From Streptomyces fagopyri (lineage in GTDB: Bacteria; Actinomycetota; Actinomycetes; Streptomycetales; Streptomycetaceae), in the NCBI RefSeq assembly GCF_009498275.1, contig NZ_CP045643.1:7316001-7380000 (forward strand): a stretch of DNA of 64,000 bases, in the 5' to 3' direction. This document shows, in pieces, positions 44,371 to 52,138 of this stretch; the stretch's first letter is position 1, and the number at the start of each line of letters is the position of its first letter. The position numbers and the translations under genes are program-made. The notes below the pieces were generated by a model. It was not told where the DNA came from and did no database searches. It saw only the letters and a program-made list of their open reading frames with translations.

Positions 44371-45191
44371 GCGAGCCCCCTCGCGGCGAGGAACTCGACG
44401 GTGTTCAGGAAGGCGCGGCGCCCCTCGGGCGTCGCCTCCCACAGCGGGTCGCCCGGCTTCGTCGCCGCCGACCGCCAGGCGAGCACCTCCAGGGCGGTGC
44501 TGGTGTAGGCGGGGCGTGGGTCGACCGGGTGCGGCACGTTCGCGATGAGCACGGTGACGTCCTGCTCGGCGCGCAACGTCACACTGCCGCCCGGACCCGC
44601 CGAACCGGTGAAGTCCAGGGAGCCGTCGTCGCGTATCGACACGCCCTGGAAGAAGGAGAGCGAAGGCGGCAGATCACGTGGTCCGAGGCCGTTCTTGGCG
44701 GCGGCCAGCTTGAACAGTTCGCGTCCCGCGGGGGAGGCGGACTGCGGCGCGCCGTCCCCGTAGCGCCGGGTGTTGCGTACGAGCGTGGAGGTGCCGCACA
44801 GCGCGTCGTGCCGTCCGGAGGTGTCGGCGGTGAGCGAGGCGAGCACGCGACCCTGGTCGGAGAGGAGCAACTGCCCCTCGCCCAGGTACGCGTTCCACTG
44901 GACCTTGACCGTGTCCGCCACGTTCAGGCGCTCCCAGGGGCGGTCGGCGGCGTACAGGAGGAGGTGCGCACAGGCGTCGCCGCTCAGGTCGGTCAGCCTG
45001 AGTTCCGTGCCGCGGGCCAGCACCCGGTGTGTGTAGCCGCCGCCGGCCACCGTCTCCGCCCACACCAGGTGGCCGGCCTCGCAGGGGGGCGCGGGCCAGG
45101 TGCTCGCCGGGACGACGGGCATGGCCTCGGCACGGGTGCCCTCCTGGGCGCGGGCGTGATCGCGTGCTCCGTACGTGGTCGCTGTCGCCAT
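44367..45191 (-). CDS. Urea-carboxylase-associated DUF1989 protein (UAAP1-like), probable carboxyguanidine deiminase subunit
   Basis: 274 residues, paralogous to the following gene and first in the operon. Core features are VLARGTELRLTDLSGDACAHLLLY, GEGQLLLSDQGRVLASL, RHDALCGTSTL and LSFFQGVSI. Expected partner of the UAAP2-like protein in deiminating carboxyguanidine. The ATG at 45191 has GGAGG before it; a 22-bp palindrome begins 25 bp upstream, so repression by steric block near the transcription start is plausible. A divergent TetR gene lies 357 bp away. Confidence 0.88.
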   Translation of the reverse strand: MATATTYGARDHARAQEGTRAEAMPVVPASTWPAPPCEAGHLVWAETVAGGGYTHRVLARGTELRLTDLSGDACAHLLLYAADRPWERLNVADTVKVQWNAYLGEGQLLLSDQGRVLASLTADTSGRHDALCGTSTLVRNTRRYGDGAPQSASPAGRELFKLAAAKNGLGPRDLPPSLSFFQGVSIRDDGSLDFTGSAGPGGSVTLRAEQDVTVLIANVPHPVDPRPAYTSTALEVLAWRSAATKPGDPLWEATPEGRRAFLNTVEFLAARGLA

Positions 45192-45215
45192 CGCGGGTCC
45201 TCCGGCTCCGGGGTG

Positions 45216-45237
45216 ATTTCTGTCGCCCGACAGAAAT
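45216..45237. promoter_or_regulatory. Palindromic operator of the carboxylase operon
   Basis: ATTTCTGTCG, CC, CGACAGAAAT: perfect 10-bp arms. The same element with two arm changes stands 24 bp before the APC permease at 53689. The divergent TetR-type regulator at 45549 is the natural candidate for binding it. Confidence 0.75.
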
Positions 45238-45310
45238 TAGGAGCGGCGGAGTTCGCCGCCGTGTCCCGCGCGTTGCCGTCCGGTTACCGATCCCTCACCC
45301 TCGATCCCTC

Positions 45311-45428
45311 ACCGCCACCGTCACCGCCGCCGTCACCGCCGCCGTCACCGCCGCCGCCGCCGTCGCCGTCGCCGTCGCCGTCGTCCTCGATCCGCCGCGT
45401 GCCGCGTGCCGCGTGCCGCGTGCGGCGT
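45311..45428. repeat. Compound microsatellite: dodecamers, GCC-GTC hexamers, heptamers
   Basis: Dodecamer ACCGCCGCCGTC (three or more copies from 45311) passes into GCCGTC hexamers, then GCCGCGT heptamers (45394-45428, five copies with drift). It lies between the operator and the TetR gene. All frames are open through it, but only because of the period, so I do not regard it as coding. Confidence 0.7.
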
Positions 45429-45548
45429 GCGGCCCGCCGCGCGGTGGCGGCCGGAGTGGCCGCCAGGGCGGACGTGGCCGGTCACGTGGCTGCGCGGTCC
45501 GCTCGCCGGGGCGATCGGCTACCGGCGCCATGTGCGAGGATCGAACGC

Positions 45549-46175
45549 ATGGGAGCCGGTGACGGACGACGGGTCGGCCGGCCGCGTGCGACGCAGCGGC
45601 CGGACAGCGGTCTGTCGCCGCGCGACGAACTGCTCGGCGCGGCGGCCGAGTTGTTCACGACACACGGGTACGCGGCGACGACCACCCGGGCCGTCGCCGA
45701 GCGGGCGGGCATGCGCCAGGCGTCCATGTACCACTACGTCTCCGGCAAGGAGGAGCTGCTCGCCGAGCTCCTGGAGTCCACGGTCACGCCCTCGCTGGCC
45801 TACGCCCGGGAGCTCCTGGCGGACGACGCGGCCGCGCCCGAGGGCCGGTTGTGGGAACTGTGCCGCACCGACGTCGAACTGCTCTGCGGCGGCCCGCACA
45901 ACCTGGGCGGGCTGTACCTGCTGCCCGAGGTGCGCGCCGAGCGTTTTGCCGGATTTCACGCCGTACGGGCCGAACTCAAGGACGCCTACCGACAGTTGCT
46001 GGCCGCGACAGCCGCGGGCGGCGCTCTCGCCAAGAGTGAACTCGATCTGCGGACGGATCTGCTGTTCGGCCTCATCGAAGGGGTGATTCTCGTGCACCGC
46101 TCCGACCCGGACCGGCCCGTGTCCGCGTTCGCCGAGGCCACCGCCGACGCGGCGCTGCGGATCGCCGGAATCTGA
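45549..46175 (+). CDS. TetR-family regulator, probable controller of the carboxylase operon
   Basis: 208 residues. The N-terminal helix-turn-helix is typical (ELLGAAAELFTTHGYAATTTRAVAERAGMRQASMYHYVSGKEELL); the C-terminal ligand domain is helical and contains LLCGGPHNLGGLYLLPEVR. The ATG at 45549 follows GAGG. Divergent orientation relative to the carboxylase operon and the palindrome in the shared gap support local control. The inducer might be guanidine, urea or a downstream product; this is inference. Confidence 0.9.
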   Translation: MGAGDGRRVGRPRATQRPDSGLSPRDELLGAAAELFTTHGYAATTTRAVAERAGMRQASMYHYVSGKEELLAELLESTVTPSLAYARELLADDAAAPEGRLWELCRTDVELLCGGPHNLGGLYLLPEVRAERFAGFHAVRAELKDAYRQLLAATAAGGALAKSELDLRTDLLFGLIEGVILVHRSDPDRPVSAFAEATADAALRIAGI

Positions 46176-46469
46176 GATACCGCCCGGTGGGCGAGGGATT
46201 TTCGGCTACCCGTACGGCGTTACTCAGGGTGTGCGAGTGAAGCCTGAGCGTGCAAATGGGCCGAGGGTACTCCCGTCGCGCGGGCGATTTCAGGCGCTTG
46301 CTGAATATGACACGGCGATGATCCGGTCGGACTAAGCTCGCCCGCAGCGCACCGAGTTGAGATGTAATCGTGCGCTTGTTCCCAAAAGTTCCGAAGATTC
46401 AGTTTGACCACGCAGTTTTCCCCACGAACTCCCCCCGACCCCCCCGCCGATCTGTCTCAGAGGGCATAC

Positions 46470-48059
46470 ATGGTGAGTGTTCAATCGCCTCCCGGTGGCC
46501 GCGAACTTCCCTACGCGCGCGTCCTGTTGCTGCCGGCCATACTGATGGCCGCGGTGACCGGGGCCGCCGTCGCCGTGGTGACGAGCCCGGCCAGGTCCGC
46601 CGTCGGCTGGTGCGGCGCCATCGCGACGCTGCTGGTCGTCACCGTCGCCGCGGAAGCCGTACGCCGCGGCCGCGACGCCCGTGACCTGCGCGCCGAACTC
46701 GCCCGCAGCACCGCGTACTTCGAACAGCGCATCGCCGCCCACGACCAGGAGTTCGCGCGCCTGCGCACCGACGTCCTGCCGGTCGCGCTCCGCCGCATGC
46801 GGGGCGGCGTCAATCCCGAGGTCGTGGCCCGCACCTTCGGTCACGGCAAGGGCGACCCCCACGAACTCTCCGCCGTACAGCGGGATCTGCTCGGCGCCGT
46901 GCTGAAGGTCGTGGACGACGAGGACCTGCTGCGCGACTCCTCCCAGCGTTCCTTCGTCAACATCGCCCGGCGCGTCCAGGCGATCGTCCACCAGCAGAAC
47001 AAGGAACTCCGCGAGATGGAGGAGGACCACGGGCGCAACCCCGAGGTCTTCGACGACCTGCTGCGCATCGACCACGGCACCGCGCTGATCGGCCGCCTCG
47101 CCGACTCCATCGCCGTGCTCGGCGGCGGCCGCCCGGGACGCAACTGGCCCGAACCCGTACCGCTGTTCAGCGTGATGCGCGGCGCCATGTCCCGGATCCT
47201 GGAGTACCGGCGCATCGAGCTGCACTCGATCGCCGATGTCGCCGTCAACGGCATCCACGTCGAACCGGTCATCCACGCCGTCGCCGAACTGCTCGACAAC
47301 GCGACCCGCTACTCGCCGCCGACCACCAAGGTGCACCTCACCGCCCTCGTCGTGCAGACCGGTGTCGCCATCGAGATCGAGGACTCGGGCGTCAGCTTCA
47401 GCGACGAGGCCCGCGGAAAGATCGAGGAACTGCTCCGGCAGGCCGCGGCCGGCGTCGACCTCAACATCCTCGGCGAGGCCCCCCGGCTCGGCATGGCCGT
47501 CGTCGGACGGCTCTCGAAGATGTACGACATGAAGATCTCGCTCCGCCAGTCCGCGTACGGCGGTGTCCGCGCCGTCATCGTGGTGCCGAGCAACATGCTC
47601 ACCAAGGACCCCGCCCCCGGCCTCGCGCACGGCGTCGGCGTGAACGCGGTGCCGACGATGGACACCGACGGGGTCGAGGGGCCCAAGCGCAAGCCCAAGA
47701 AGCGCCGTCCGACCACCGGACCCCGTATCCCGTCGCCGCACGACGGCTCCCAGGACGACGACGCCCCGCTGGTCACCGAGTGGACGGCGGGCGGCCTGCC
47801 GCAGCGGCGCAGCAGGGTCAAGGTCCCGCTCAGCCAGCGGATCGCCGAGGCGCGCGCCGCCGAGCTGGCCGCCGAGACCTCGGGGGCCCCGGACCCCTGG
47901 GCCGCCGCGCCCGCCCCGAAGAAGGAGGAGGAGCCCCCGCCGGGGCTGTGGGTCGAGGCGTTCATGGAGGGACTCAAGGGCGACCCCGACCCGACCGCAT
48001 TCACCCAGAGCCATCAGCCGGCCCCTGCTGAGGCCGACGAGGAGGGGGACCTCAAGTGA
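46470..48059 (+). CDS. cvnA: Conservon CvnA: membrane histidine-kinase-like ATPase (RarA-like)
   Basis: First protein of a conservon, the Streptomyces-type five-gene signalling cassette. It has 529 residues: two N-terminal spans with almost no external loop (VLLLPAILMAAVTGAAVAVV and WCGAIATLLVVTVAAE), a coiled region, and an HATPase module with N-box HAVAELLDNATRYSPP and G-box IEIEDSGVSFSD; there is no convincing phospho-acceptor H-box, as noted for CvnA proteins. A Lys/Pro-rich tail follows. The ATG at 46470 has AGAGGG at six bases; a TTG 66 bp upstream lacks a site. The neighbourhood matches conservon 9 (rarABCDE) of S. coelicolor, from memory. 294 bp of non-coding DNA precede it. Confidence 0.92.
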   Translation: MVSVQSPPGGRELPYARVLLLPAILMAAVTGAAVAVVTSPARSAVGWCGAIATLLVVTVAAEAVRRGRDARDLRAELARSTAYFEQRIAAHDQEFARLRTDVLPVALRRMRGGVNPEVVARTFGHGKGDPHELSAVQRDLLGAVLKVVDDEDLLRDSSQRSFVNIARRVQAIVHQQNKELREMEEDHGRNPEVFDDLLRIDHGTALIGRLADSIAVLGGGRPGRNWPEPVPLFSVMRGAMSRILEYRRIELHSIADVAVNGIHVEPVIHAVAELLDNATRYSPPTTKVHLTALVVQTGVAIEIEDSGVSFSDEARGKIEELLRQAAAGVDLNILGEAPRLGMAVVGRLSKMYDMKISLRQSAYGGVRAVIVVPSNMLTKDPAPGLAHGVGVNAVPTMDTDGVEGPKRKPKKRRPTTGPRIPSPHDGSQDDDAPLVTEWTAGGLPQRRSRVKVPLSQRIAEARAAELAAETSGAPDPWAAAPAPKKEEEPPPGLWVEAFMEGLKGDPDPTAFTQSHQPAPAEADEEGDLK

Positions 48060-48463
48060 TCCAGCAGCGAGGCAACTTCGACTGGATGCTCAAAGATCTC
48101 GCCGACGGCGTTCCGGGCATCCAGCAGATCGTGGTGCTCTCCGCCGACGGACTGCGTATCGCCCGCTACGGCGGCGACCCCGACGCCGCCGACCGCGTCG
48201 CCGCCGCCTGCGCGGGCCTCCAGAGCCTGGCCGGAGCCGTCGCGGGCGAGATCCCCCGCAGCGACGGCACCATGCGGATGGTCATCATCGAGATCAACGG
48301 CGGCTACTTCTACCTCATGTCCGCCGGGGCCAACGCCTATCTGGCGGTCCTCGCCAACCAGACCGCGGAACCCGGCCTGATGAGCAACCGCATGCGTGAC
48401 CTCGTCGCACGGATCGGCGCGCATCTCACCAGCCCGCCGCGCCGCAACGGGCAGACCGTATGA
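48056..48463 (+). CDS. cvnB: Conservon CvnB: roadblock/LC7-domain protein
   Basis: 135 residues forming one roadblock/LC7 fold (NFDWMLKDLADGVPGIQQIVVLSADGLRIA to LAVLANQTAEPGLM), the type that regulates small GTPases of the MglA kind and is thought to act on CvnD. The start overlaps the cvnA stop as GTGA and its own stop overlaps cvnC by 4 bp. Confidence 0.94.
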   Translation: MIQQRGNFDWMLKDLADGVPGIQQIVVLSADGLRIARYGGDPDAADRVAAACAGLQSLAGAVAGEIPRSDGTMRMVIIEINGGYFYLMSAGANAYLAVLANQTAEPGLMSNRMRDLVARIGAHLTSPPRRNGQTV

Positions 48464-48915
48464 CTCCTCCGCAACGCCGCCGGCGCCATCCCACCGAAGA
48501 GCCCCGCGAAGTCCCCCAGGGAAGCCCCCCGCACGGGGGAGCCGCCCCGGCGGAAGCCCCCCAGGAGGGCCAGGAGCAGGACCCCAAGATCCCCGGGCGC
48601 CTGTACGTGCTCACCGGCGGGAGCGAGGGCGGCGACCGGGCCGACCTCGACCTGGTCACCTTGATCGTGGCGCGCGCCGACCCTCCGGCGCCCACCACTC
48701 AACCCGAGCAGTCGGTGCTGCTGCGGCTCTGCAGGGCCCCGCTGTCCGTGGCCGAGCTCTCGGCCTATCTCAATCTGCCGTTCAGCGTGGTGACCGTCCT
48801 GCTCACCGAGCTGCTGACGGCCGAACTGGTACAGGCGCGCGCCCCGATCGTCCGCTCGGCGCTCCCCGACCGTTCCCTCCTCGAAGCGGTGATGCATGGA
48901 CTTCAAAAGCTCTGA
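48460..48915 (+). CDS. cvnC: Conservon CvnC: DUF742 protein
   Basis: 151 residues. After a Pro/Glu-rich leader of about 40 residues comes the DUF742 winged-helix-like core (RLYVLTGGSEGG, LLRLCRAPLSVAELSAYLNLPFSVVTVLLTELL). DNA binding has not been established for the family. It overlaps cvnB by 4 bp and cvnD by 20 bp. Confidence 0.93.
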   Translation: MTPPQRRRRHPTEEPREVPQGSPPHGGAAPAEAPQEGQEQDPKIPGRLYVLTGGSEGGDRADLDLVTLIVARADPPAPTTQPEQSVLLRLCRAPLSVAELSAYLNLPFSVVTVLLTELLTAELVQARAPIVRSALPDRSLLEAVMHGLQKL

Positions 48916-49516
48916 CACGATCACCGGCCCGCGCGCCGAGGACCACCTGCCGCACACGGCGACCGCCGCGGTGAAGATCGTGATCGTGGGCGGTTTCGGG
49001 GTCGGCAAGACGACCATGGTGGGTGCCGTCAGCGAGATCAAGCCGCTGACCACCGAGGAGACCATGACGCAGGCCGGCATCGGCATCGACGACAACTACG
49101 GATCCGAGACCAAGACGGCCACCACCGTGGCCATGGACTTCGGACGTATCAGCATCACGGAACAACTGGTGCTGTACCTCTTCGGCACCCCCGGCCAGGA
49201 GCGCTTCTGGTTCCTGTGGAACGGCCTCTTCGAGGGCGCGCTGGGCGCGGTCGTGCTGATCGACACCCGCCGCCTCGAAGTCAGCTTCGACGTGATCGGC
49301 CGTCTGGAGGAACGCGGCGTGCCGTTCGTCATCGCCATAAACGACTTCCCGGACGCGCCCAGCTATCCGATCGAGGACCTGCGCACCGCGCTCGACCTCT
49401 CGGAGGAGATCCCGATCGTCAGGTGCGACGCGCGCCGCCGGGCCTCCAGCCGCGACGTCCTGATGACGCTGATGCGTTTCCTGCACTCGCTGGCGATGTC
49501 CCCCTCGCGGGCCTGA
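48896..49516 (+). CDS. cvnD: Conservon CvnD: small GTP-binding protein
   Basis: A 206-residue Ras-like GTPase. P-loop GGFGVGKTTMV near residue 32, switch-II FGTPGQERF, and NDF in the base-recognition position (NKxD is replaced by NDFPD, as in other CvnD proteins). The Gln after TPG that normally supports hydrolysis is kept. It is expected to report on CvnA/CvnB at the membrane. The gene overlaps cvnC by 20 bp; an 87-bp gap separates it from the P450. Confidence 0.93.
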   Translation: MDFKSSDTITGPRAEDHLPHTATAAVKIVIVGGFGVGKTTMVGAVSEIKPLTTEETMTQAGIGIDDNYGSETKTATTVAMDFGRISITEQLVLYLFGTPGQERFWFLWNGLFEGALGAVVLIDTRRLEVSFDVIGRLEERGVPFVIAINDFPDAPSYPIEDLRTALDLSEEIPIVRCDARRRASSRDVLMTLMRFLHSLAMSPSRA

Positions 49517-49603
49517 CGGCCGCCGGCGACCGCGAGCCCCCCACCCCCACCCCACTCCCACCCCCCAAGACACCGGACCCCATTCAGCTTCGGAGCGATC
49601 ACC

Positions 49604-51094
49604 GTGACGCCTGAACCCCACTCACCGGCCGGTACGGACGGCCTCGCGCTCGACCCGCCACCGGGCTGTCCCGCCCACGGCCGAGGTCCCGGCGGACTCC
49701 ACCGGCTCTACGGCCCCGAGGCGGATGACCTGGGAGCCCTGTACGAGGAACTCCGTGATGAGCACGGTGCGGTCGCCCCCGTACTGCTCCACAACGACGT
49801 GCCGATCTGGGTGGTGCTCGGCCACGCGGAGAACCTGCACATGGTGAGCACACCCACCCACTTCTCCCGGGACAGCCGTCTGTGGACCGCCGTCAAGGAC
49901 GGCACGGCCGGCCCCGAACACCCGCTCGCGCCGCACATCGCCTGGCAGCCCATCTGCTCCCACGCCGAGGGCGACGAGCATCTGCGGCTGCGCGGCGCGG
50001 TCATGGGCGCCATGTCGACCATCAATCACCGCACCATCCGGCGGCACATCAACCGGGCGACCCAGATCCTGGTCAACCGCTTCTGCGAGAAGGGCCGGGC
50101 GGAGCTGGTCAGCCAGTTCGCCGAGCACCTTCCGATGGCCGTGCTGTGCCAGATCATCGGCATGCCCGACCAGTACGACGACCGTCTGGTGCAGGCCACC
50201 CGCGACCTGCTCAAGGGCACCGAGACCGCGATCGCCAGCAACGAGTACGTCATGAACATCCTGATCCGGCACACCGCCCGCCGCCGGGACCAGATCGCGG
50301 ACGACTTCACGGGCCATCTCATCAACCACCCGGCAGGGCTCACCGACGACGAGGTCGCCCAGCATCTGCGCCTGGTGCTGCTGGCCGCTTACGAGGCCAC
50401 GGCCAACCTGCTCGCCAACGTGCTGCGTGTGGTGCTCATCGACCCGCGCTTCCGCGCCCGGTTGAACGGCGGGCAGATGACGGTCCCCGAGGCGGTCGAG
50501 CAGTCGCTGTGGGACGAACCCCCGTTCAGCGCCGTCCTCGGCTACTTCGCCAAGCAGGACACCGAGTTGGGCGGCCGGACCATCCGGCGGGGCGACGGCC
50601 TGATCCTCGGCATCGCGCCGGGCAACATCGACCCCCGGGTACGCCCCGACCTCAAGGCCGACATGATGGGCAACCGGTCCCACCTCGCCTTCGGCGGCGG
50701 ACCCCACGAGTGCCCGGGACAGGACATCGGCCGCGCCATCGCCGACGTCGGCGTCGAGGCGCTGCTGATGCGGCTGCCCGACGTCGAACTCGAAGGCGAC
50801 GAGGACGAGTTGCGCTGGCGTTCGTCGATGTCGTCGCGGCACCTGGTGGACCTTCCGGTCTACTTCGAGCCGCGGCCGCCCGAGGAGGTGCGGGACGTGA
50901 TGTCCGCCCCGGCGATCCCGCCGCAGCGGCCGCCCTGGCAGGTCGGCACCGACCAGCCCGCGGTGTCCGCGCAGCGGCCCGAGCCACCGCTGCCGACATC
51001 GACGCCCGCGCCGCTGACGACGGCACCGGCGCCCGTACCCGTCCGCCCCGCGGGGGCCTGGCAGCGCTTCCTGGCGTGGTGGCGCGGCTACTGA
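49604..51094 (+). CDS. cvnE: Conservon CvnE: cytochrome P450 of the CYP157 type lacking the EXXR motif
   Basis: A 496-residue P450. The heme loop FGGGPHECPGQDIGR near residue 365 keeps the Cys ligand. The K-helix motif, normally E-x-x-R, reads EQSLW (VEQSLWDEPPF), so both the Glu and Arg are missing; this is the hallmark described for the CYP157 family of Streptomyces. The I-helix reads LLAAYEATANL, with Ala where the oxygen-activating Thr normally follows the acid. A 70-residue Pro-rich tail ends in TrpArgGlyTyr. A redox or sensory role within the conservon is as likely as a normal oxygenase. GTG start at 49604. Confidence 0.92.
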   Translation: MTPEPHSPAGTDGLALDPPPGCPAHGRGPGGLHRLYGPEADDLGALYEELRDEHGAVAPVLLHNDVPIWVVLGHAENLHMVSTPTHFSRDSRLWTAVKDGTAGPEHPLAPHIAWQPICSHAEGDEHLRLRGAVMGAMSTINHRTIRRHINRATQILVNRFCEKGRAELVSQFAEHLPMAVLCQIIGMPDQYDDRLVQATRDLLKGTETAIASNEYVMNILIRHTARRRDQIADDFTGHLINHPAGLTDDEVAQHLRLVLLAAYEATANLLANVLRVVLIDPRFRARLNGGQMTVPEAVEQSLWDEPPFSAVLGYFAKQDTELGGRTIRRGDGLILGIAPGNIDPRVRPDLKADMMGNRSHLAFGGGPHECPGQDIGRAIADVGVEALLMRLPDVELEGDEDELRWRSSMSSRHLVDLPVYFEPRPPEEVRDVMSAPAIPPQRPPWQVGTDQPAVSAQRPEPPLPTSTPAPLTTAPAPVPVRPAGAWQRFLAWWRGY

Positions 51095-51115
51095 GCGGGC
51101 GGCCGGGGCTCCCGG

Positions 51116-52057
51116 CTACCGCGCCCAGTCGTCGTGCGCGGACCAGGCCCGGAGCACCCGCGCACTGACGAACCGGTGCGCCAGCCCCGTGACCGGATCG
51201 GTGAACTCCAGCTTCCGCGCGAGCAGTTGGAGCGGGCGCCGGAAGTCGCCGGCCGGCACGGGGCCGGTCACCACCGGGTAGAGCGGATCGCCGAGGATGG
51301 GCACGCCCAGCGCGGTCATGTGCACCCGGAGCTGATGGGTCTGTCCGGTGCGCGGCACCAGCCGGTAGCGTCCCAACCCGTCGCGGTGCTCGCGGAGTTC
51401 GACCCGGCTCACGGCGTTCGGCTCGCCCGCCACCTCCCGCGCGGCCAGCACCCCGCGCTCCTTCACGATCCGGCTGCGGACCGTCCGCGGCAGGGCGAGC
51501 CCCTCGTCGTACGGGGCCACCGCCTCGTACTCCTTGGCGACGAGCCGGTCGCGGAACAGCGACTGGTAGGCGCCGCGCTCCTCGGGCCGCACGGTGAACA
51601 GCACCAGCCCGGCGGTGAGCCGGTCGAGGCGGTGCGCGGCGCCCAGCGCCGGGATGTCCAGCTCCCGCCGCAGCCGGGCGAGCGCGGTCTCGGCGACATG
51701 GCTGCCCCGCGGTGTGGTGGCGAGGAAGTGGGGTTTGTCGGCCACCACGACATGCGCGTCGCGGTACACGACGTCGACGGCGAACGGCACCCGCTCCTCG
51801 TCGGGCAGCTCCCGGTGGAACCACACGAACATCCCCGGCTCGTACACCGTGCCGGACTCCACCGGCCGCCCGTCCGCCCGCACGATCAGCCCGTCCGCGA
51901 GCATCGTGTCGATCACCCCGGCACCGGCCGCGAGCCGCTCCACCAGATGCTCCCGCACGGTGGCCCACCCCCCGGCCTGCGGCAGCCTGACGCGCACGGG
52001 GTCGACGCCGTCGCGCTGCGGCAGGGGGGAGGGCGGGATCCTGGGCTTACGTCTCAC
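51116..52057 (-). CDS. RluA-family RNA pseudouridine synthase
   Basis: 313 residues. An S4-like N-terminal part precedes the catalytic domain with HRLDRLTAGLVLFT, where the second Asp is the catalytic residue (RLD), then RTGQTHQLRVHM and LGDPLYP, all typical of RluA/RluC/RluD. The RNA site cannot be deduced. The GTG start is at 52057. It converges on the conservon, with only 21 bp between stops and no visible strong hairpin. Confidence 0.92.
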   Translation of the reverse strand: MRRKPRIPPSPLPQRDGVDPVRVRLPQAGGWATVREHLVERLAAGAGVIDTMLADGLIVRADGRPVESGTVYEPGMFVWFHRELPDEERVPFAVDVVYRDAHVVVADKPHFLATTPRGSHVAETALARLRRELDIPALGAAHRLDRLTAGLVLFTVRPEERGAYQSLFRDRLVAKEYEAVAPYDEGLALPRTVRSRIVKERGVLAAREVAGEPNAVSRVELREHRDGLGRYRLVPRTGQTHQLRVHMTALGVPILGDPLYPVVTGPVPAGDFRRPLQLLARKLEFTDPVTGLAHRFVSARVLRAWSAHDDWAR

Positions 52058-52138
52058 CCGCTCAAGCCTACGGGCGGCGGCGGTGCGGGGCGCTCCCCGC
52101 CCGGCGGTGCGAGGCGGGGGCGGGGGCGGGCGTCGGAG

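Noticed and set aside
45295..45531. Open frames through the GCC/GTC microsatellite
   Set aside because: They stay open because of the repeat period, have no ribosome site and encode only short peptide repeats.
45192..45548. Guanidine-I riboswitch before the carboxylase operon
   Set aside because: Only a palindrome 25 bp from the start and microsatellite DNA are present; no conserved riboswitch-like stems were recognised.
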